DNA of 15,927 nt. It comes from a bacterium (GTDB lineage: Bacteria > Latescibacterota > UBA2968 > GCA-2709665). Positions within the stretch are counted from its first letter, which is position 1. Every line of letters begins with the position of its first letter. A model generated the notes under the pieces. It was not told the origin of the DNA. It did not search any database and saw nothing but the letters and a program-made list of their open reading frames with translations. The position numbers were made by a program, and so were the translations under genes. Positions 6,896-14,099 of this stretch are shown here, one piece after another. Location: contig JAQCGA010000021.1 of the NCBI GenBank assembly GCA_027619145.1, positions 1-15,927 on the forward strand, given 5' to 3'.

Positions 6896-7939
6896 ATGCC
6901 CGCACAGATCGGATTTCTCGGAACCGGTTTCATGGGCCAGATGGCGCACCTGGCCAACTATGCGCAAATTCCAGACTGCCGGGTCATCGCCATTGCTGAG
7001 CACAGACCGAACCTGGCGAAAGCCGTTGCGGAAAAATATGGCATCCCAAAAGTCTACCCTCACCACCAGGACCTCCTGAACGATCCGGACATCCAGGCAG
7101 TCATCTGCTCACAACCTTTCCACAACAACTACGAACTCGGCAAACAGGTCCTTGCCGCGGGCAAATCTCTCTTCACCGAAAAACCCATGGTCGGCCGCGT
7201 AGCCGACGGTCGCGAACTTATCGATCTCGCTAAAAAACACAACGTCCTCTACGCCGTAGGCTTCATGAAACGCTACGACCCTGGAGTACGCCTTGCCCAC
7301 CGAAAAATCCGTGAAGTGATCCAGACCGGAGAACTCGGTGCCCTCAAAATGATAGACGCCTCCTGCTTCTGTGGCGACTGGCTCCAGAATCCCGGTGCAC
7401 CGATCACCACGGATGAGCAACCACCCCCCCCTCTCGAAACGCGGTATCCCGAACACATCAAAGGAGGCCTGGAAGAAGCCTATGACCACTTCCTGAACAT
7501 CTATTCCCACAACATCAACCTCATTCGCTACTTACTTCCAGACGAAGACCTCACCTGCCTCACTGCGGTCCGCCAGCAACGCGCTTGTGTTGTTACCTTT
7601 TCTTCAGGAGACATCCTCGTTAGCCTGCGCGGTGCCTCTTCCATTTCGCACAAATGGGAAGAAGAAACCCACTTCATTTTTGAACAGGGCCGAATTTCCG
7701 TGTACACCCCATCCCCCCTCAACCGCCAGGCCGCCGCAACCGTCACCCTCTACCGGAAAGACGGCAACACCTTCCAGGAAACCAGGTTCCATCCACCCGT
7801 TGGCTGGGCCTTTTTCCTCCAGGCCCAGGGATTCGTATCCGCCCTCCTGGGCAAAGAATCTCTCCTGGCCCCCGGTAGCAACGCCCTCCGGGACGCCGAA
7901 CTCATGGAAGACGTTTTCCACAAAGCACAGGCCGTATAA
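6896..7939 (+). CDS. Gfo/Idh/MocA family NAD(P)-dependent oxidoreductase
   Basis: The 347-residue product has an N-terminal Rossmann domain with GFLGTGFMG (glycines 9, 11, 14). Glu35-His-Arg37 at the end of the second strand leaves the NAD/NADP choice open. The family EKP motif is at 95-97 (FTEKPM), where Lys96 is a conserved active-site residue. His204 in FLNIYSHNIN takes the place of the catalytic His of the DxxxH motif, with Asn200 in place of Asp. Residues about 120-330 form the alpha/beta substrate domain. Such enzymes oxidise or reduce a hydroxyl of sugars, inositols or sugar derivatives. The start at 6896 has AAGGA 9 bases upstream. It lies 60 bases after the zinc-ribbon gene and 10 bases before the cupin, clearly co-transcribed. 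The DxxxH variation suggests a less-studied subgroup. Substrate is unknown. Confidence 0.92.
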   Translation: MPAQIGFLGTGFMGQMAHLANYAQIPDCRVIAIAEHRPNLAKAVAEKYGIPKVYPHHQDLLNDPDIQAVICSQPFHNNYELGKQVLAAGKSLFTEKPMVGRVADGRELIDLAKKHNVLYAVGFMKRYDPGVRLAHRKIREVIQTGELGALKMIDASCFCGDWLQNPGAPITTDEQPPPPLETRYPEHIKGGLEEAYDHFLNIYSHNINLIRYLLPDEDLTCLTAVRQQRACVVTFSSGDILVSLRGASSISHKWEEETHFIFEQGRISVYTPSPLNRQAAATVTLYRKDGNTFQETRFHPPVGWAFFLQAQGFVSALLGKESLLAPGSNALRDAELMEDVFHKAQAV

Positions 7940-7949
7940 GAGGAATCCC

Positions 7950-8321
7950 ATGGACCTTCAAAAAAACCTCGGTCACATCGACCGCAGCCTTTTTCAGGGT
8001 GCGCACAACAACACCGTCTTTTGCCAGCCTCTCTTCCAGAACCTCTCCCCCGATGAAATCCAGCCCAATGTATTCGCCTACGGTCCCTGCTGGGCGGCGC
8101 TGGACCCCGGCATGATCCTGGAAGCGCACCACCATCCAGTTCCTGAACTCTACATCTTTGTAAGCGGCGAAGGACGCATGCGTCTCAACGAAGAATGGTT
8201 TGACGTGCAAAATGGAACCGCCGTCAACATTCCCTCCAACGTCGAACACGAAGTCACCAATCCGAGCGCAGCCATCCACCCCCTCATCTGGATCTCCATC
8301 GGCCTCAACGTAGAATCGTAG
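7950..8321 (+). CDS. Single-domain cupin protein
   Basis: The 123-residue product contains one cupin domain. Motif 1 fits G(x)5HxH(x)3E(x)6G exactly: Gly54, His60, His62, Glu66, Gly73 in LDPGMILEAHHHPVPELY. Motif 2 is Gly89-(x)5-PSN-x2-His100-x3-Asn104, with Asn where Gly is usual. All four metal ligands (two His, Glu, His) are present, so it should bind a divalent metal. Small cupins in such operons act as sugar isomerases or epimerases, dioxygenases, lyases or sensors; which applies here is not evident. The ATG at 7950 has AGAGG overlapping the preceding stop codon, with 6-base spacing. Longer in-frame ATGs from 7587 lie inside the oxidoreductase gene and are rejected. It follows that gene by 10 bases and is probably translationally coupled. 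Confidence 0.88.
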   Translation: MDLQKNLGHIDRSLFQGAHNNTVFCQPLFQNLSPDEIQPNVFAYGPCWAALDPGMILEAHHHPVPELYIFVSGEGRMRLNEEWFDVQNGTAVNIPSNVEHEVTNPSAAIHPLIWISIGLNVES

Positions 8322-8339
8322 ACCTGCTTTGGGGCCCAG

Positions 8340-8366
8340 CCCTGGAGGTTCCGAACAATCCCAGGG
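8340..8366 (+). terminator. Weak hairpin between cupin and membrane-protein genes
   Basis: CCCTGG (8340-8345) pairs with CCAGGG (8361-8366) around a 15-base loop. AAGGTTTTC follows. The stem is short and the T run has only four bases, so at most partial termination or a processing site is expected before the last gene. Confidence 0.25.
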
Positions 8367-8399
8367 AAGGTTTTCAACTCACAAAACAAGGAGAGCACA

Positions 8400-8795
8400 A
8401 TGAAACGTACCCTCATCGCCACCGCCGCAGTTTTTGTCGCCTGGTCCATCCTGGATTTTCTTATTCACGCCGTCATTCTGGAATCCGCATACGCGGCCAC
8501 CTCGCAACTTTGGCGCCCCATGGAAGAAATGAAAATGGGCGTCATGTACATCACCACTTTCATCACCGCCTTTTCTTTTGCCTCAATTTACACCAAATTC
8601 TTTGCAAAACAGAACCTCTTCACCGGCCTCAAATACGGACTCTGGTTCGGACTGGCCGCAGGCGTTTCCATGGGATACGGAACCTATGCCGTTATGCCCA
8701 TTCCATATTATTTGGCTTTCACCTGGTTTCTGGGCACTCTGGTCGAATGCGCAGTCGGTGGCATCCTCCTGGGCCTTCTCGTCAAAGACGAATAA
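8400..8795 (+). CDS. Small four-helix integral membrane protein, conserved hypothetical
   Basis: The 131-residue protein has four hydrophobic segments at about 5-27, 46-66, 76-97 and 103-127. Short polar loops include LWRPMEEMKMG and YTKFFAKQN. Segment 3 is glycine-rich (FGLAAGVSMGYGTY) and segment 4 ends GGILLGLL, a packing pattern seen in small channel or helical-bundle proteins. The start is well supported by AAGGAG 6 bases upstream of the ATG. It is 78 bases after the cupin, with a weak hairpin between, so it may be partly independent of the operon. Similar small proteins are known to me only as uncharacterised membrane proteins in proteobacterial and environmental genomes. It is too small to be a classical transporter alone. 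Confidence 0.8.
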   Translation: MKRTLIATAAVFVAWSILDFLIHAVILESAYAATSQLWRPMEEMKMGVMYITTFITAFSFASIYTKFFAKQNLFTGLKYGLWFGLAAGVSMGYGTYAVMPIPYYLAFTWFLGTLVECAVGGILLGLLVKDE

Positions 8796-8857
8796 GCCAC
8801 ATCCTCCACAGCCGGATCACGAAAAACACGAACCCGACCCTACCCCACTCAATCACA

Positions 8858-8964
8858 CGAAGGGCCACAAATCCCACCCTTCGTCCCTTCTTCCCCGAAA
8901 CTGCATCAACCCCTTCATCCCGTTCAACCTCCGGGGTTGTCGGGTGGGGCTTCGTGGCCCTTCG
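8858..8964. repeat. Long imperfect inverted repeat in the convergent gap
   Basis: CGAAGGGCCAC followed by AAATCCCACCC (8858-8879) is complementary to GGGTGGGGCTTCGTGGCCCTTCG (8942-8964). The outer 11 bases pair perfectly, followed by a few mismatches or a one-base bulge and a further CCCACCC/GGGTGGG. The loop is 62 bases. It sits between two converging operons and could act as a bidirectional transcription barrier, though no T tract follows either arm. Confidence 0.55.
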
Positions 8965-8990
8965 CACTCCTTCGTGCCCCTTCGTGATCC
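8951..8990. repeat. Period-10 tandem TTCGTG repeat (four copies)
   Basis: Four consecutive 10-base units, TTCGTGGCCC, TTCGCACTCC, TTCGTGCCCC and TTCGTGATCC, fill 8951-8990. Each starts TTCG and ends in C, and three of the four begin TTCGTG. Looser copies of the reverse sense (CACGAAGGG) occur near 8856. The first unit also forms the outer stem of the larger inverted repeat. It is non-coding and ends nine bases before the propeller gene's stop. Confidence 0.6.
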
Positions 8991-8998
8991 CGCTTATA

Positions 8999-10786
8999 TC
9001 AAAACACCCTCGCCGCCATCAATCGGTGTCCCTGTGCAAAATACATATCTTTGCCCTGAATTGGCCCAACCACCTTGAACGCACCTTCTTCGCGGATCAC
9101 CTCCTCCACCTCCAGGGAAGCCGGGTCCAGCCGGTAGAGACACGACCCCGTCATCCCATAAATTTTCCCTTCTGGCCCATTCTGCAACCCCAGATCCAGC
9201 GGTCCTCCTTCTGGTGCCGGAATCCGGTCCGTAAATACACGCGTCTTCGGATCGAACACAAAAATCTCCGCCGCTACATCTCCCCCCCGCGCAGTCCCGT
9301 ACAACCGTCCATCCGGACCTGTCACCAATGCATTGAACGAATGCACCGTTCGGTCCAACGTACCTTCCCATACCTTCTCTTCTTTTTCATAGTCGAACAG
9401 AAACAACACCGCCTGATCCACCTTCGGCTGGGTGCCGCTTCCCGCTGAAATCGTCGTCCCCACCGCAATCAAACCCTCAGCTTCCAGATGCGCCAGCGTA
9501 TAACAACTTCCATCGCCCACGATCCGATAAAACGCCTTCTTTTCACCCGTTGCCGGATCGTAATACGAAAGCGGTCCTCCCCAGCGCCCGTAATCTGGCA
9601 CCGAAGCCACCCATACCTTTCCAGCCGGACCCGCCAGCGTGGACCTGGGACGGTACGAAATATCATCAATTCGCCCCAAATCGCGCGGATTGTCCTCCGG
9701 TCCATTTCCAAAATGGTATGGCTTTGAAGGATCGTACACCGACAGCGTTGCACCTGTATACGAAGAGATATACATCTGCCCGTCCAGGTTCCCCATCGAA
9801 TACGCCTCGCCACCCACAGAAGAACATTTGCCCAAATCCACCAGTTCTTCTGTTCCTGGATTGTAGCGGAACAGATGCAACGGCAAAATACTCGACCCAT
9901 AGATCAAATCGTCAGGCCCAGTATGAATATAAAAAAGCGACGTTCCACCCGCCCGGTACTCCAGGTCAAACACCTTCGCAGACCCATCCGGCTTCTTCAC
10001 TTCTAACTTCCGATTAATCTGCTCCGCCGCATCGGCAAACCGAAACGTACTCCCGTCCGACAATACCGCCGCAGATTCTGGGTCGGGCACAGCGTCCACC
10101 GGAACAGCCGTTGTTCCATCCACCCGGAAATCTCCTGCACTCGACACGATATACAGCTTCCCGTCAGTCCCCCGACGTAAATCGATCGAACCCTCTCCCT
10201 TCGGCACCGTTGGCCCCACCATCGTCTTCGTCCCACTCTCCGGGTCCAATACCACCACATGCGGCTGTGTCATCCGGATCAGGCAAGCAACAGTCCCGTC
10301 CGTATTCACCAGCGGATAATTGTACATATCCACCTCGTCCATCCGCCCGTACCGTGTGAACGTCCCCGTTACCGGATCGAAACACGTCAAATCCGCCGTC
10401 CCATAACTCCCAATCCAGATCCGTCCCTGCGCATCCTCGTCCATCCGGCACGGAAACGTCGCCGCCTCCGGGGCAATCGCGCCCAGGTCTTGGAAAACCT
10501 GCTCCGCCGGATCGTACCCGTACAGATGCCCCGAATACGCCGCACCCACATACAGCGTTCCCGAACGGGCCATCAACGTCGCCGTAGGATCGCCAGACCG
10601 CGGCACCTCCGCATTAAACTGTAAGAACTCGCCTGTCTCCGGATCAATATCCAGCAAAAACATGTTCTCGGACTGCTGTCCCATCGTCGCCAGAATCCGA
10701 CCCTCACCTTTCCCATTCCGGCCCGCGTGTAACCGCGTCCAGCTCACCGACCGAACCGGAACTCCAATCTCCCGGATCTCCGCCAT
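8999..10786 (-). CDS. Cytoplasmic beta-propeller repeat protein of unknown function
   Basis: The 595-residue protein is built of repeated blades with the strand pattern '..lyvg....gh.y.yDP.tG.f.dlG'. The xDP or NP turn recurs at residues 48, 92, 137, 181, 309, 352, 410, 512 and 554, typically about 45-55 residues apart, and blades near 273 and 466 lack the Pro. That gives roughly eleven blades, more than one propeller usually holds, so two propellers in tandem or a large single ring are possible. Repeats of this kind occur in SMP-30-like lactonases, virginiamycin-B-lyase-like proteins and ligand-binding propellers, but no catalytic residues of those families can be assigned. No signal peptide or lipobox is present, which is unusual because most such proteins are secreted. 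The ATG at 10786 has GAGGAGAGG upstream. It is the last gene of its cluster, 57 bases after the TIM-barrel-like gene. Confidence 0.8.
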   Translation of the reverse strand: MAEIREIGVPVRSVSWTRLHAGRNGKGEGRILATMGQQSENMFLLDIDPETGEFLQFNAEVPRSGDPTATLMARSGTLYVGAAYSGHLYGYDPAEQVFQDLGAIAPEAATFPCRMDEDAQGRIWIGSYGTADLTCFDPVTGTFTRYGRMDEVDMYNYPLVNTDGTVACLIRMTQPHVVVLDPESGTKTMVGPTVPKGEGSIDLRRGTDGKLYIVSSAGDFRVDGTTAVPVDAVPDPESAAVLSDGSTFRFADAAEQINRKLEVKKPDGSAKVFDLEYRAGGTSLFYIHTGPDDLIYGSSILPLHLFRYNPGTEELVDLGKCSSVGGEAYSMGNLDGQMYISSYTGATLSVYDPSKPYHFGNGPEDNPRDLGRIDDISYRPRSTLAGPAGKVWVASVPDYGRWGGPLSYYDPATGEKKAFYRIVGDGSCYTLAHLEAEGLIAVGTTISAGSGTQPKVDQAVLFLFDYEKEEKVWEGTLDRTVHSFNALVTGPDGRLYGTARGGDVAAEIFVFDPKTRVFTDRIPAPEGGPLDLGLQNGPEGKIYGMTGSCLYRLDPASLEVEEVIREEGAFKVVGPIQGKDMYFAQGHRLMAARVF

Positions 10787-10843
10787 TGTATCCGCCTCTC
10801 CTCGATTCCTGCACAGGTATGATTCTCAACCCACCGCCGCACC

Positions 10844-11677
10844 TTACACCAGCGACGCCTTACTCCGCGTAGCCTGAAGCTCCTGCTCCGGCGCACGGCG
10901 GTCCAGCAAATCCAGGGACATATCAATAATCTCGCGCGCCTCCTCTGGTGTCGTACAACCGATCGTCACCATATCCTGATCCCGAATGGTATTCCAAACA
11001 TACGTCATCCCCACAATCGGCATCAGTTTGCCCGCAGCCAGCGGCTTAATCGTCATCACCGGCTTTTCCGCCTTGTGGATCACGCGCATAATCCAGTCCA
11101 CCTCTACCTGCATCAAGAACCCGGCCGCATTGTAAATCTGAATATACGTCTCCACATCCGCGTCCTGTCGGTCTGCATAAATTACAGACTCGGGCATATG
11201 CGTGGACAACCCGGGAATCATCTCCCGCTCCCGGATCATCTGCGTGTACCGGTCCAGGTGACGAATCTTCTTCGTCATCCGGTCCACCAGCGCATCCGTC
11301 ACACACTGGTGCGGCATGCAAAACGTGGCACCCATGGCCTTCGTCCGGTCCAGCACCGGCCCCGGTTCTTGCTCTGGCGGTCCACCCGGTACAATATTGA
11401 AACTCGGCGTCAGAATCCGAATCACCTCACGACCTGCTCGATCCTCCGCAATCTTCAACCCTTCTTCCAGCAACTCAGACACCGGAGCCACCACTGCGTC
11501 AATCCCGGCCTCCAGAAACACACCCACTACCTCCGCAATCCGCTTCGGGTCCTGATAGTCCTTAGGGAAAAGCTGAGCGGGACAGAAGCGGAGCGAATAC
11601 CCCAGAAACCAATTGGTCCCAATCAACAACCTCGGCAAACTCACGCCGCCCACCATCGTTCTCGGAAAACCGTCCAT
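10844..11677 (-). CDS. Predicted TIM-barrel protein of unrecognised family
   Basis: The 277-residue protein has eight beta-strand-like segments alternating with helices: LLIGTN (17-22), AVVAPV (61-66), IRILTPSF (86-93), MGATFCMPH (115-123), IPGLSTHMPE (154-163), FLMQVEVDW (187-195), VMTIKPLAAG (207-216) and MVTIGCTTPEE (236-246). This is the order expected of a TIM barrel. The last two strands resemble aldo/keto reductases ('iKPlaaG...', 'G.tTpEEa.E'), but the Asp/Tyr/Lys/His tetrad is not apparent. Residues at strand ends that could form an active site are His123, His160, Glu163, Asp194 and Lys211. The start at 11677 follows AAGGAGG with ideal spacing. The in-frame extension to 11866 overlaps the sulfatase and is rejected. 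It lies 61 bases after the sulfatase. An aldolase, isomerase or hydrolase role is conceivable but unsupported. Confidence 0.8.
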   Translation of the reverse strand: MDGFPRTMVGGVSLPRLLIGTNWFLGYSLRFCPAQLFPKDYQDPKRIAEVVGVFLEAGIDAVVAPVSELLEEGLKIAEDRAGREVIRILTPSFNIVPGGPPEQEPGPVLDRTKAMGATFCMPHQCVTDALVDRMTKKIRHLDRYTQMIREREMIPGLSTHMPESVIYADRQDADVETYIQIYNAAGFLMQVEVDWIMRVIHKAEKPVMTIKPLAAGKLMPIVGMTYVWNTIRDQDMVTIGCTTPEEAREIIDMSLDLLDRRAPEQELQATRSKASLV

Positions 11678-11738
11678 AACACCCTCCTTGCAGATGACAA
11701 TTCTAACAGGTTCCTTCTCAGGATGTATCGACCTTCGG

Positions 11739-13202
11739 TCACTCCTCCGGAAACACATTAGACCCCGGCGGTGCTTGCCAGAAACCATCCAGATCATGTT
11801 CCACGATCCCCGCCCACTTTCGTACAACCTGTCGCCCGGCCACCTTGCGCTGGATACGTGGTTCAATCGAAGCCCCGTCCCACCCCTCCAGCACCCGCGC
11901 CAACAACTCCGCCTTCACATCCGCACACGCTGGGTCGCCCGCCCGGTCGTTGAACTCTTCCGGATCTTCCTTTATATTGAACAACTGCGGTTCCTCATAT
12001 CCGTAATAGTGGTTCAACTTCCACGGCCCACTCCGAATCATCCGGCCCGGCGGTTCATCTGAACCATTGTACCCTTCCGAAATCACCTCATCCGTCCAGT
12101 CCGCAACCTTGCCCGATCCCTCCAGAAAACCGCGCAGGCTGCGTCCTGCGGCTCCTGGCAATTGTTCTCCACCGGCCAAATCGATCAACGTAGGCCCCAC
12201 ATCCAGCAAACTCGTCGCCTGTGAAATCCGACGCCTCTGCGCAAACCGTCCCGGCTGCGACCAGATCATCGGCACACCCACCGACCCCTCATAAAAACTA
12301 CTCTTCCACCACATCCCGTGCTCGCCCGCCATCTCTCCGTGATCCGAGAGATACACCACCACCGTATTCTCCGCAAACGACGTATCCGCCAACGTATTCA
12401 ACAGCCGTCCAATCTGAATATCCATAAACGTTACCAGACCATAATACGCCGCCCGCGCCTTCCGCACCGCCTCGTCGCTCAACCCGTTCACCCCACGTTT
12501 TTCCCGCCACAGCTTAATCGCCGGATGCAATCGCTCCATATAATCCTCCGGCACACGTGGAATCTCCACCTGATCGTAGTATTCATCGTACAAATCTTTC
12601 GGACATATAAACGGACAATGCGGAAGCACATACCCCGTTACCAGGCAGAATGGCCGCTCCGCACTTGTATTCTCCCGCTGCTCCAGAAAATCACAACACG
12701 CATCCGTTACCGCCACATCGTACGCCTGGTACGCCGTACGTCCCGGCCCAGCAATCTCCACCGCCCTTCGAGATTGTCCTGTCGTGTCCCTCGGAATATG
12801 TCCCAGGTTCGGCCCCGGACCACCCGGAATTGGACTCAGCGCATCCCCGATAATCCTGCACTCAAATCCGTGCCGCTGATCTGGCCCCACAAAATGCATC
12901 CGCCCACCCAATACAGACTCGTACCCCGCAACCCCCAGCGCGTGTGCAAACGTGGGAATATCCGACGCCAACGGGTCTGCATTGCTCCACACCTCAATAT
13001 CCGAACAGTGCCGCCCACTCAAAAAAGTCATCCGCGAAGGCACACACAGCGGCGAAGCACAGTATGTATTCTCGAACTGCACCCCTTGCGCTGCCAACCC
13101 ATCCAGATACGGCGTACGCACCAGCGAATCAGTCCCGCATCCCATAAACTGCCGATGGTGCTGATCCGAAAGAATCACCAGAAAATTTGGCTGATCTGTC
13201 AT
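11739..13202 (-). CDS. Formylglycine-dependent sulfatase, choline-sulfatase-like
   Basis: The 487-residue type I sulfatase hydrolyses a sulfate ester. The signature CxPSR is present as Cys53-Val-Pro-Ser-Arg57, followed by MTFLSGR. Cys53 would be converted to formylglycine by a maturase that is not in this window. Metal ligands include Asp13-Gln14 (ILSDQH) and Asp287-His288 (YLSDHGEMAGEHGMW). Active-site His103 lies in GRMHFVGPDQRHGFE, a segment shared with choline sulfatases, where Lys is usual at the Arg101 position. Lys300 follows the second metal motif. No signal peptide is seen, so it is probably cytoplasmic, like choline sulfatase and unlike most polysaccharide sulfatases. The C-terminal tail (HDLDGFWQAPPGSN) also recalls that subgroup. 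The start has GGAGG 6 bases upstream. It begins 123 repeat-bearing bases after the amidohydrolase pair. The substrate is likely a small sulfated molecule (inference). Confidence 0.93.
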   Translation of the reverse strand: MTDQPNFLVILSDQHHRQFMGCGTDSLVRTPYLDGLAAQGVQFENTYCASPLCVPSRMTFLSGRHCSDIEVWSNADPLASDIPTFAHALGVAGYESVLGGRMHFVGPDQRHGFECRIIGDALSPIPGGPGPNLGHIPRDTTGQSRRAVEIAGPGRTAYQAYDVAVTDACCDFLEQRENTSAERPFCLVTGYVLPHCPFICPKDLYDEYYDQVEIPRVPEDYMERLHPAIKLWREKRGVNGLSDEAVRKARAAYYGLVTFMDIQIGRLLNTLADTSFAENTVVVYLSDHGEMAGEHGMWWKSSFYEGSVGVPMIWSQPGRFAQRRRISQATSLLDVGPTLIDLAGGEQLPGAAGRSLRGFLEGSGKVADWTDEVISEGYNGSDEPPGRMIRSGPWKLNHYYGYEEPQLFNIKEDPEEFNDRAGDPACADVKAELLARVLEGWDGASIEPRIQRKVAGRQVVRKWAGIVEHDLDGFWQAPPGSNVFPEE

Positions 13203-13232
13203 GCCTCTCCTCCATTTTCAAAACAAAAGGCC

Positions 13233-13254
13233 GGGCGAACACACAGGTTCGCCC
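13233..13254. repeat. Perfect 8-bp palindromic element GGGCGAAC-N6-GTTCGCCC
   Basis: GGGCGAAC (13233-13240) and GTTCGCCC (13247-13254) pair perfectly around ACACAG. On the minus strand the hairpin is followed by GGCCTTTTGTTTTG, so it could terminate or attenuate transcripts from the amidohydrolase genes just before the sulfatase. I recall near-identical palindromes recurring between genes in many environmental bacterial genomes, which points to a dispersed REP-like element. Confidence 0.6.
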
Positions 13255-13285
13255 CTGCGTCAAAACATCGTCCTAAAGGTTTTCC

Positions 13286-13309
13286 CTTTGCGTCTTTGCG
13301 CCTTTGCGC
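13286..13309. repeat. Three tandem 8-base CTTTGCGY units
   Basis: CTTTGCGT, CTTTGCGC and CTTTGCGC lie head to tail at 13286-13309, followed by GAGGC. This short tandem motif is of a type seen between genes in various environmental bacteria. It lies 32 bases from the palindromic element, and together they occupy most of the gap between 13203 and 13325. Confidence 0.65.
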
Positions 13310-13325
13310 GAGGCTACTTTTTGCT

Positions 13326-14099
13326 TCACGATCTACCCAATACCCTCAAAATATTATCCGCAAAAATCTTCTGCTTCACCTCATCCGAAACGTCTAACTC
13401 CAATACACGTCCCGCATTCGTATAATGACACGCCCCCGGCAGGTCTGTCCCGAACACCACCCGATCTTCCCCCATCAACGCCAGCCCCATCTCGTACGCG
13501 CACTTCTCATTAATCGTCCCCGCATAATCTACAATCACATTCGGACAATCCGCTACGGCCCGGAGTCCATGTTCATATTGCGCACCCATATGCGCCATGA
13601 TAAACTGTCCTTGCGGGTAACGCCGGGCCAGTTCTGCAACCTCCAGCGGTGGCGCCTCAGAAGAAGGAGCCTCTCCGTGCGTCCGGTAGTACGAATGGTA
13701 CAACACAGGCCAACCCAACTCCAGTGCTGCCTCCACAACCGTATACGTCCGCGGGTCCGTAGCGTGTTGACTGATCCAGAACTTCAGCCCCACAAACCCT
13801 CGTGCCTTGCACGCCGCAATCTGGCTCAGCGCATTCTCCGTATGCACCGCATTCACATAGCAGAACGGAATGATCCTCTCGCCCACCGTCTCGTACAGCC
13901 GCGCCGTATCCTCATTCGCCTGAATCACCTGCTCCGATGTCGGATCCCCTCCACCTGTCAAATTGCTCAGGATAATCATCCCCTCCAGCCGAAACCGATC
14001 CAGACAGTCCACCAGGTAATCCGTCTTCGCAAACAGACTCCAGTTGTGCGCGTGTGCATCAATGACCCGGAACCGATTGTATTCCTCCATCAATCCCAT
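13326..14099 (-). CDS. Amidohydrolase-2 family metal-dependent hydrolase
   Basis: The 257-residue TIM-barrel hydrolase belongs to the amidohydrolase-2 group, which includes sugar lactonases and decarboxylases. It has a full set of candidate metal and catalytic residues: the strand-1 HxH at His16 and His18 (VIDAHAHNW), Lys106 (VGLKFW), His135 (VLYHSYY), His170 (IMAHMG) and the strand-8 Asp219 (VVFGTDLP). The start at 14099 (MGLMEEYNRF) has GGGAGG 7 bases upstream. A second ATG at 14090 overlaps the upstream stop as TGATG but is 16 bases from the ribosome site. The gene overlaps the preceding amidohydrolase by 10 bases, so the two are translationally coupled. By family precedent a lactone, amide or carboxylate of a sugar-like compound is plausible. 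Substrate is not determinable from sequence. Confidence 0.9.
   Translation of the reverse strand: MGLMEEYNRFRVIDAHAHNWSLFAKTDYLVDCLDRFRLEGMIILSNLTGGGDPTSEQVIQANEDTARLYETVGERIIPFCYVNAVHTENALSQIAACKARGFVGLKFWISQHATDPRTYTVVEAALELGWPVLYHSYYRTHGEAPSSEAPPLEVAELARRYPQGQFIMAHMGAQYEHGLRAVADCPNVIVDYAGTINEKCAYEMGLALMGEDRVVFGTDLPGACHYTNAGRVLELDVSDEVKQKIFADNILRVLGRS

Noticed and set aside
7587..7949. Upstream extension of the cupin frame
   Set aside because: It lies inside the oxidoreductase gene in another frame and is Pro/Ser-rich without motifs. The ATG at 7950 has a ribosome site.
8951..8990. CRISPR-like array
   Set aside because: Units are 10 bases with no spacers and no cas genes are near, so it is a simple tandem repeat.
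10844..11677. Aldo/keto reductase assignment
   Set aside because: Only the last two strands resemble that family. The Asp/Tyr/Lys/His catalytic tetrad cannot be located.
11678..11866. 63-residue N-terminal extension of the TIM-barrel-like protein
   Set aside because: It overlaps the sulfatase C-terminus. The ATG at 11677 has an AAGGAGG site with good spacing.
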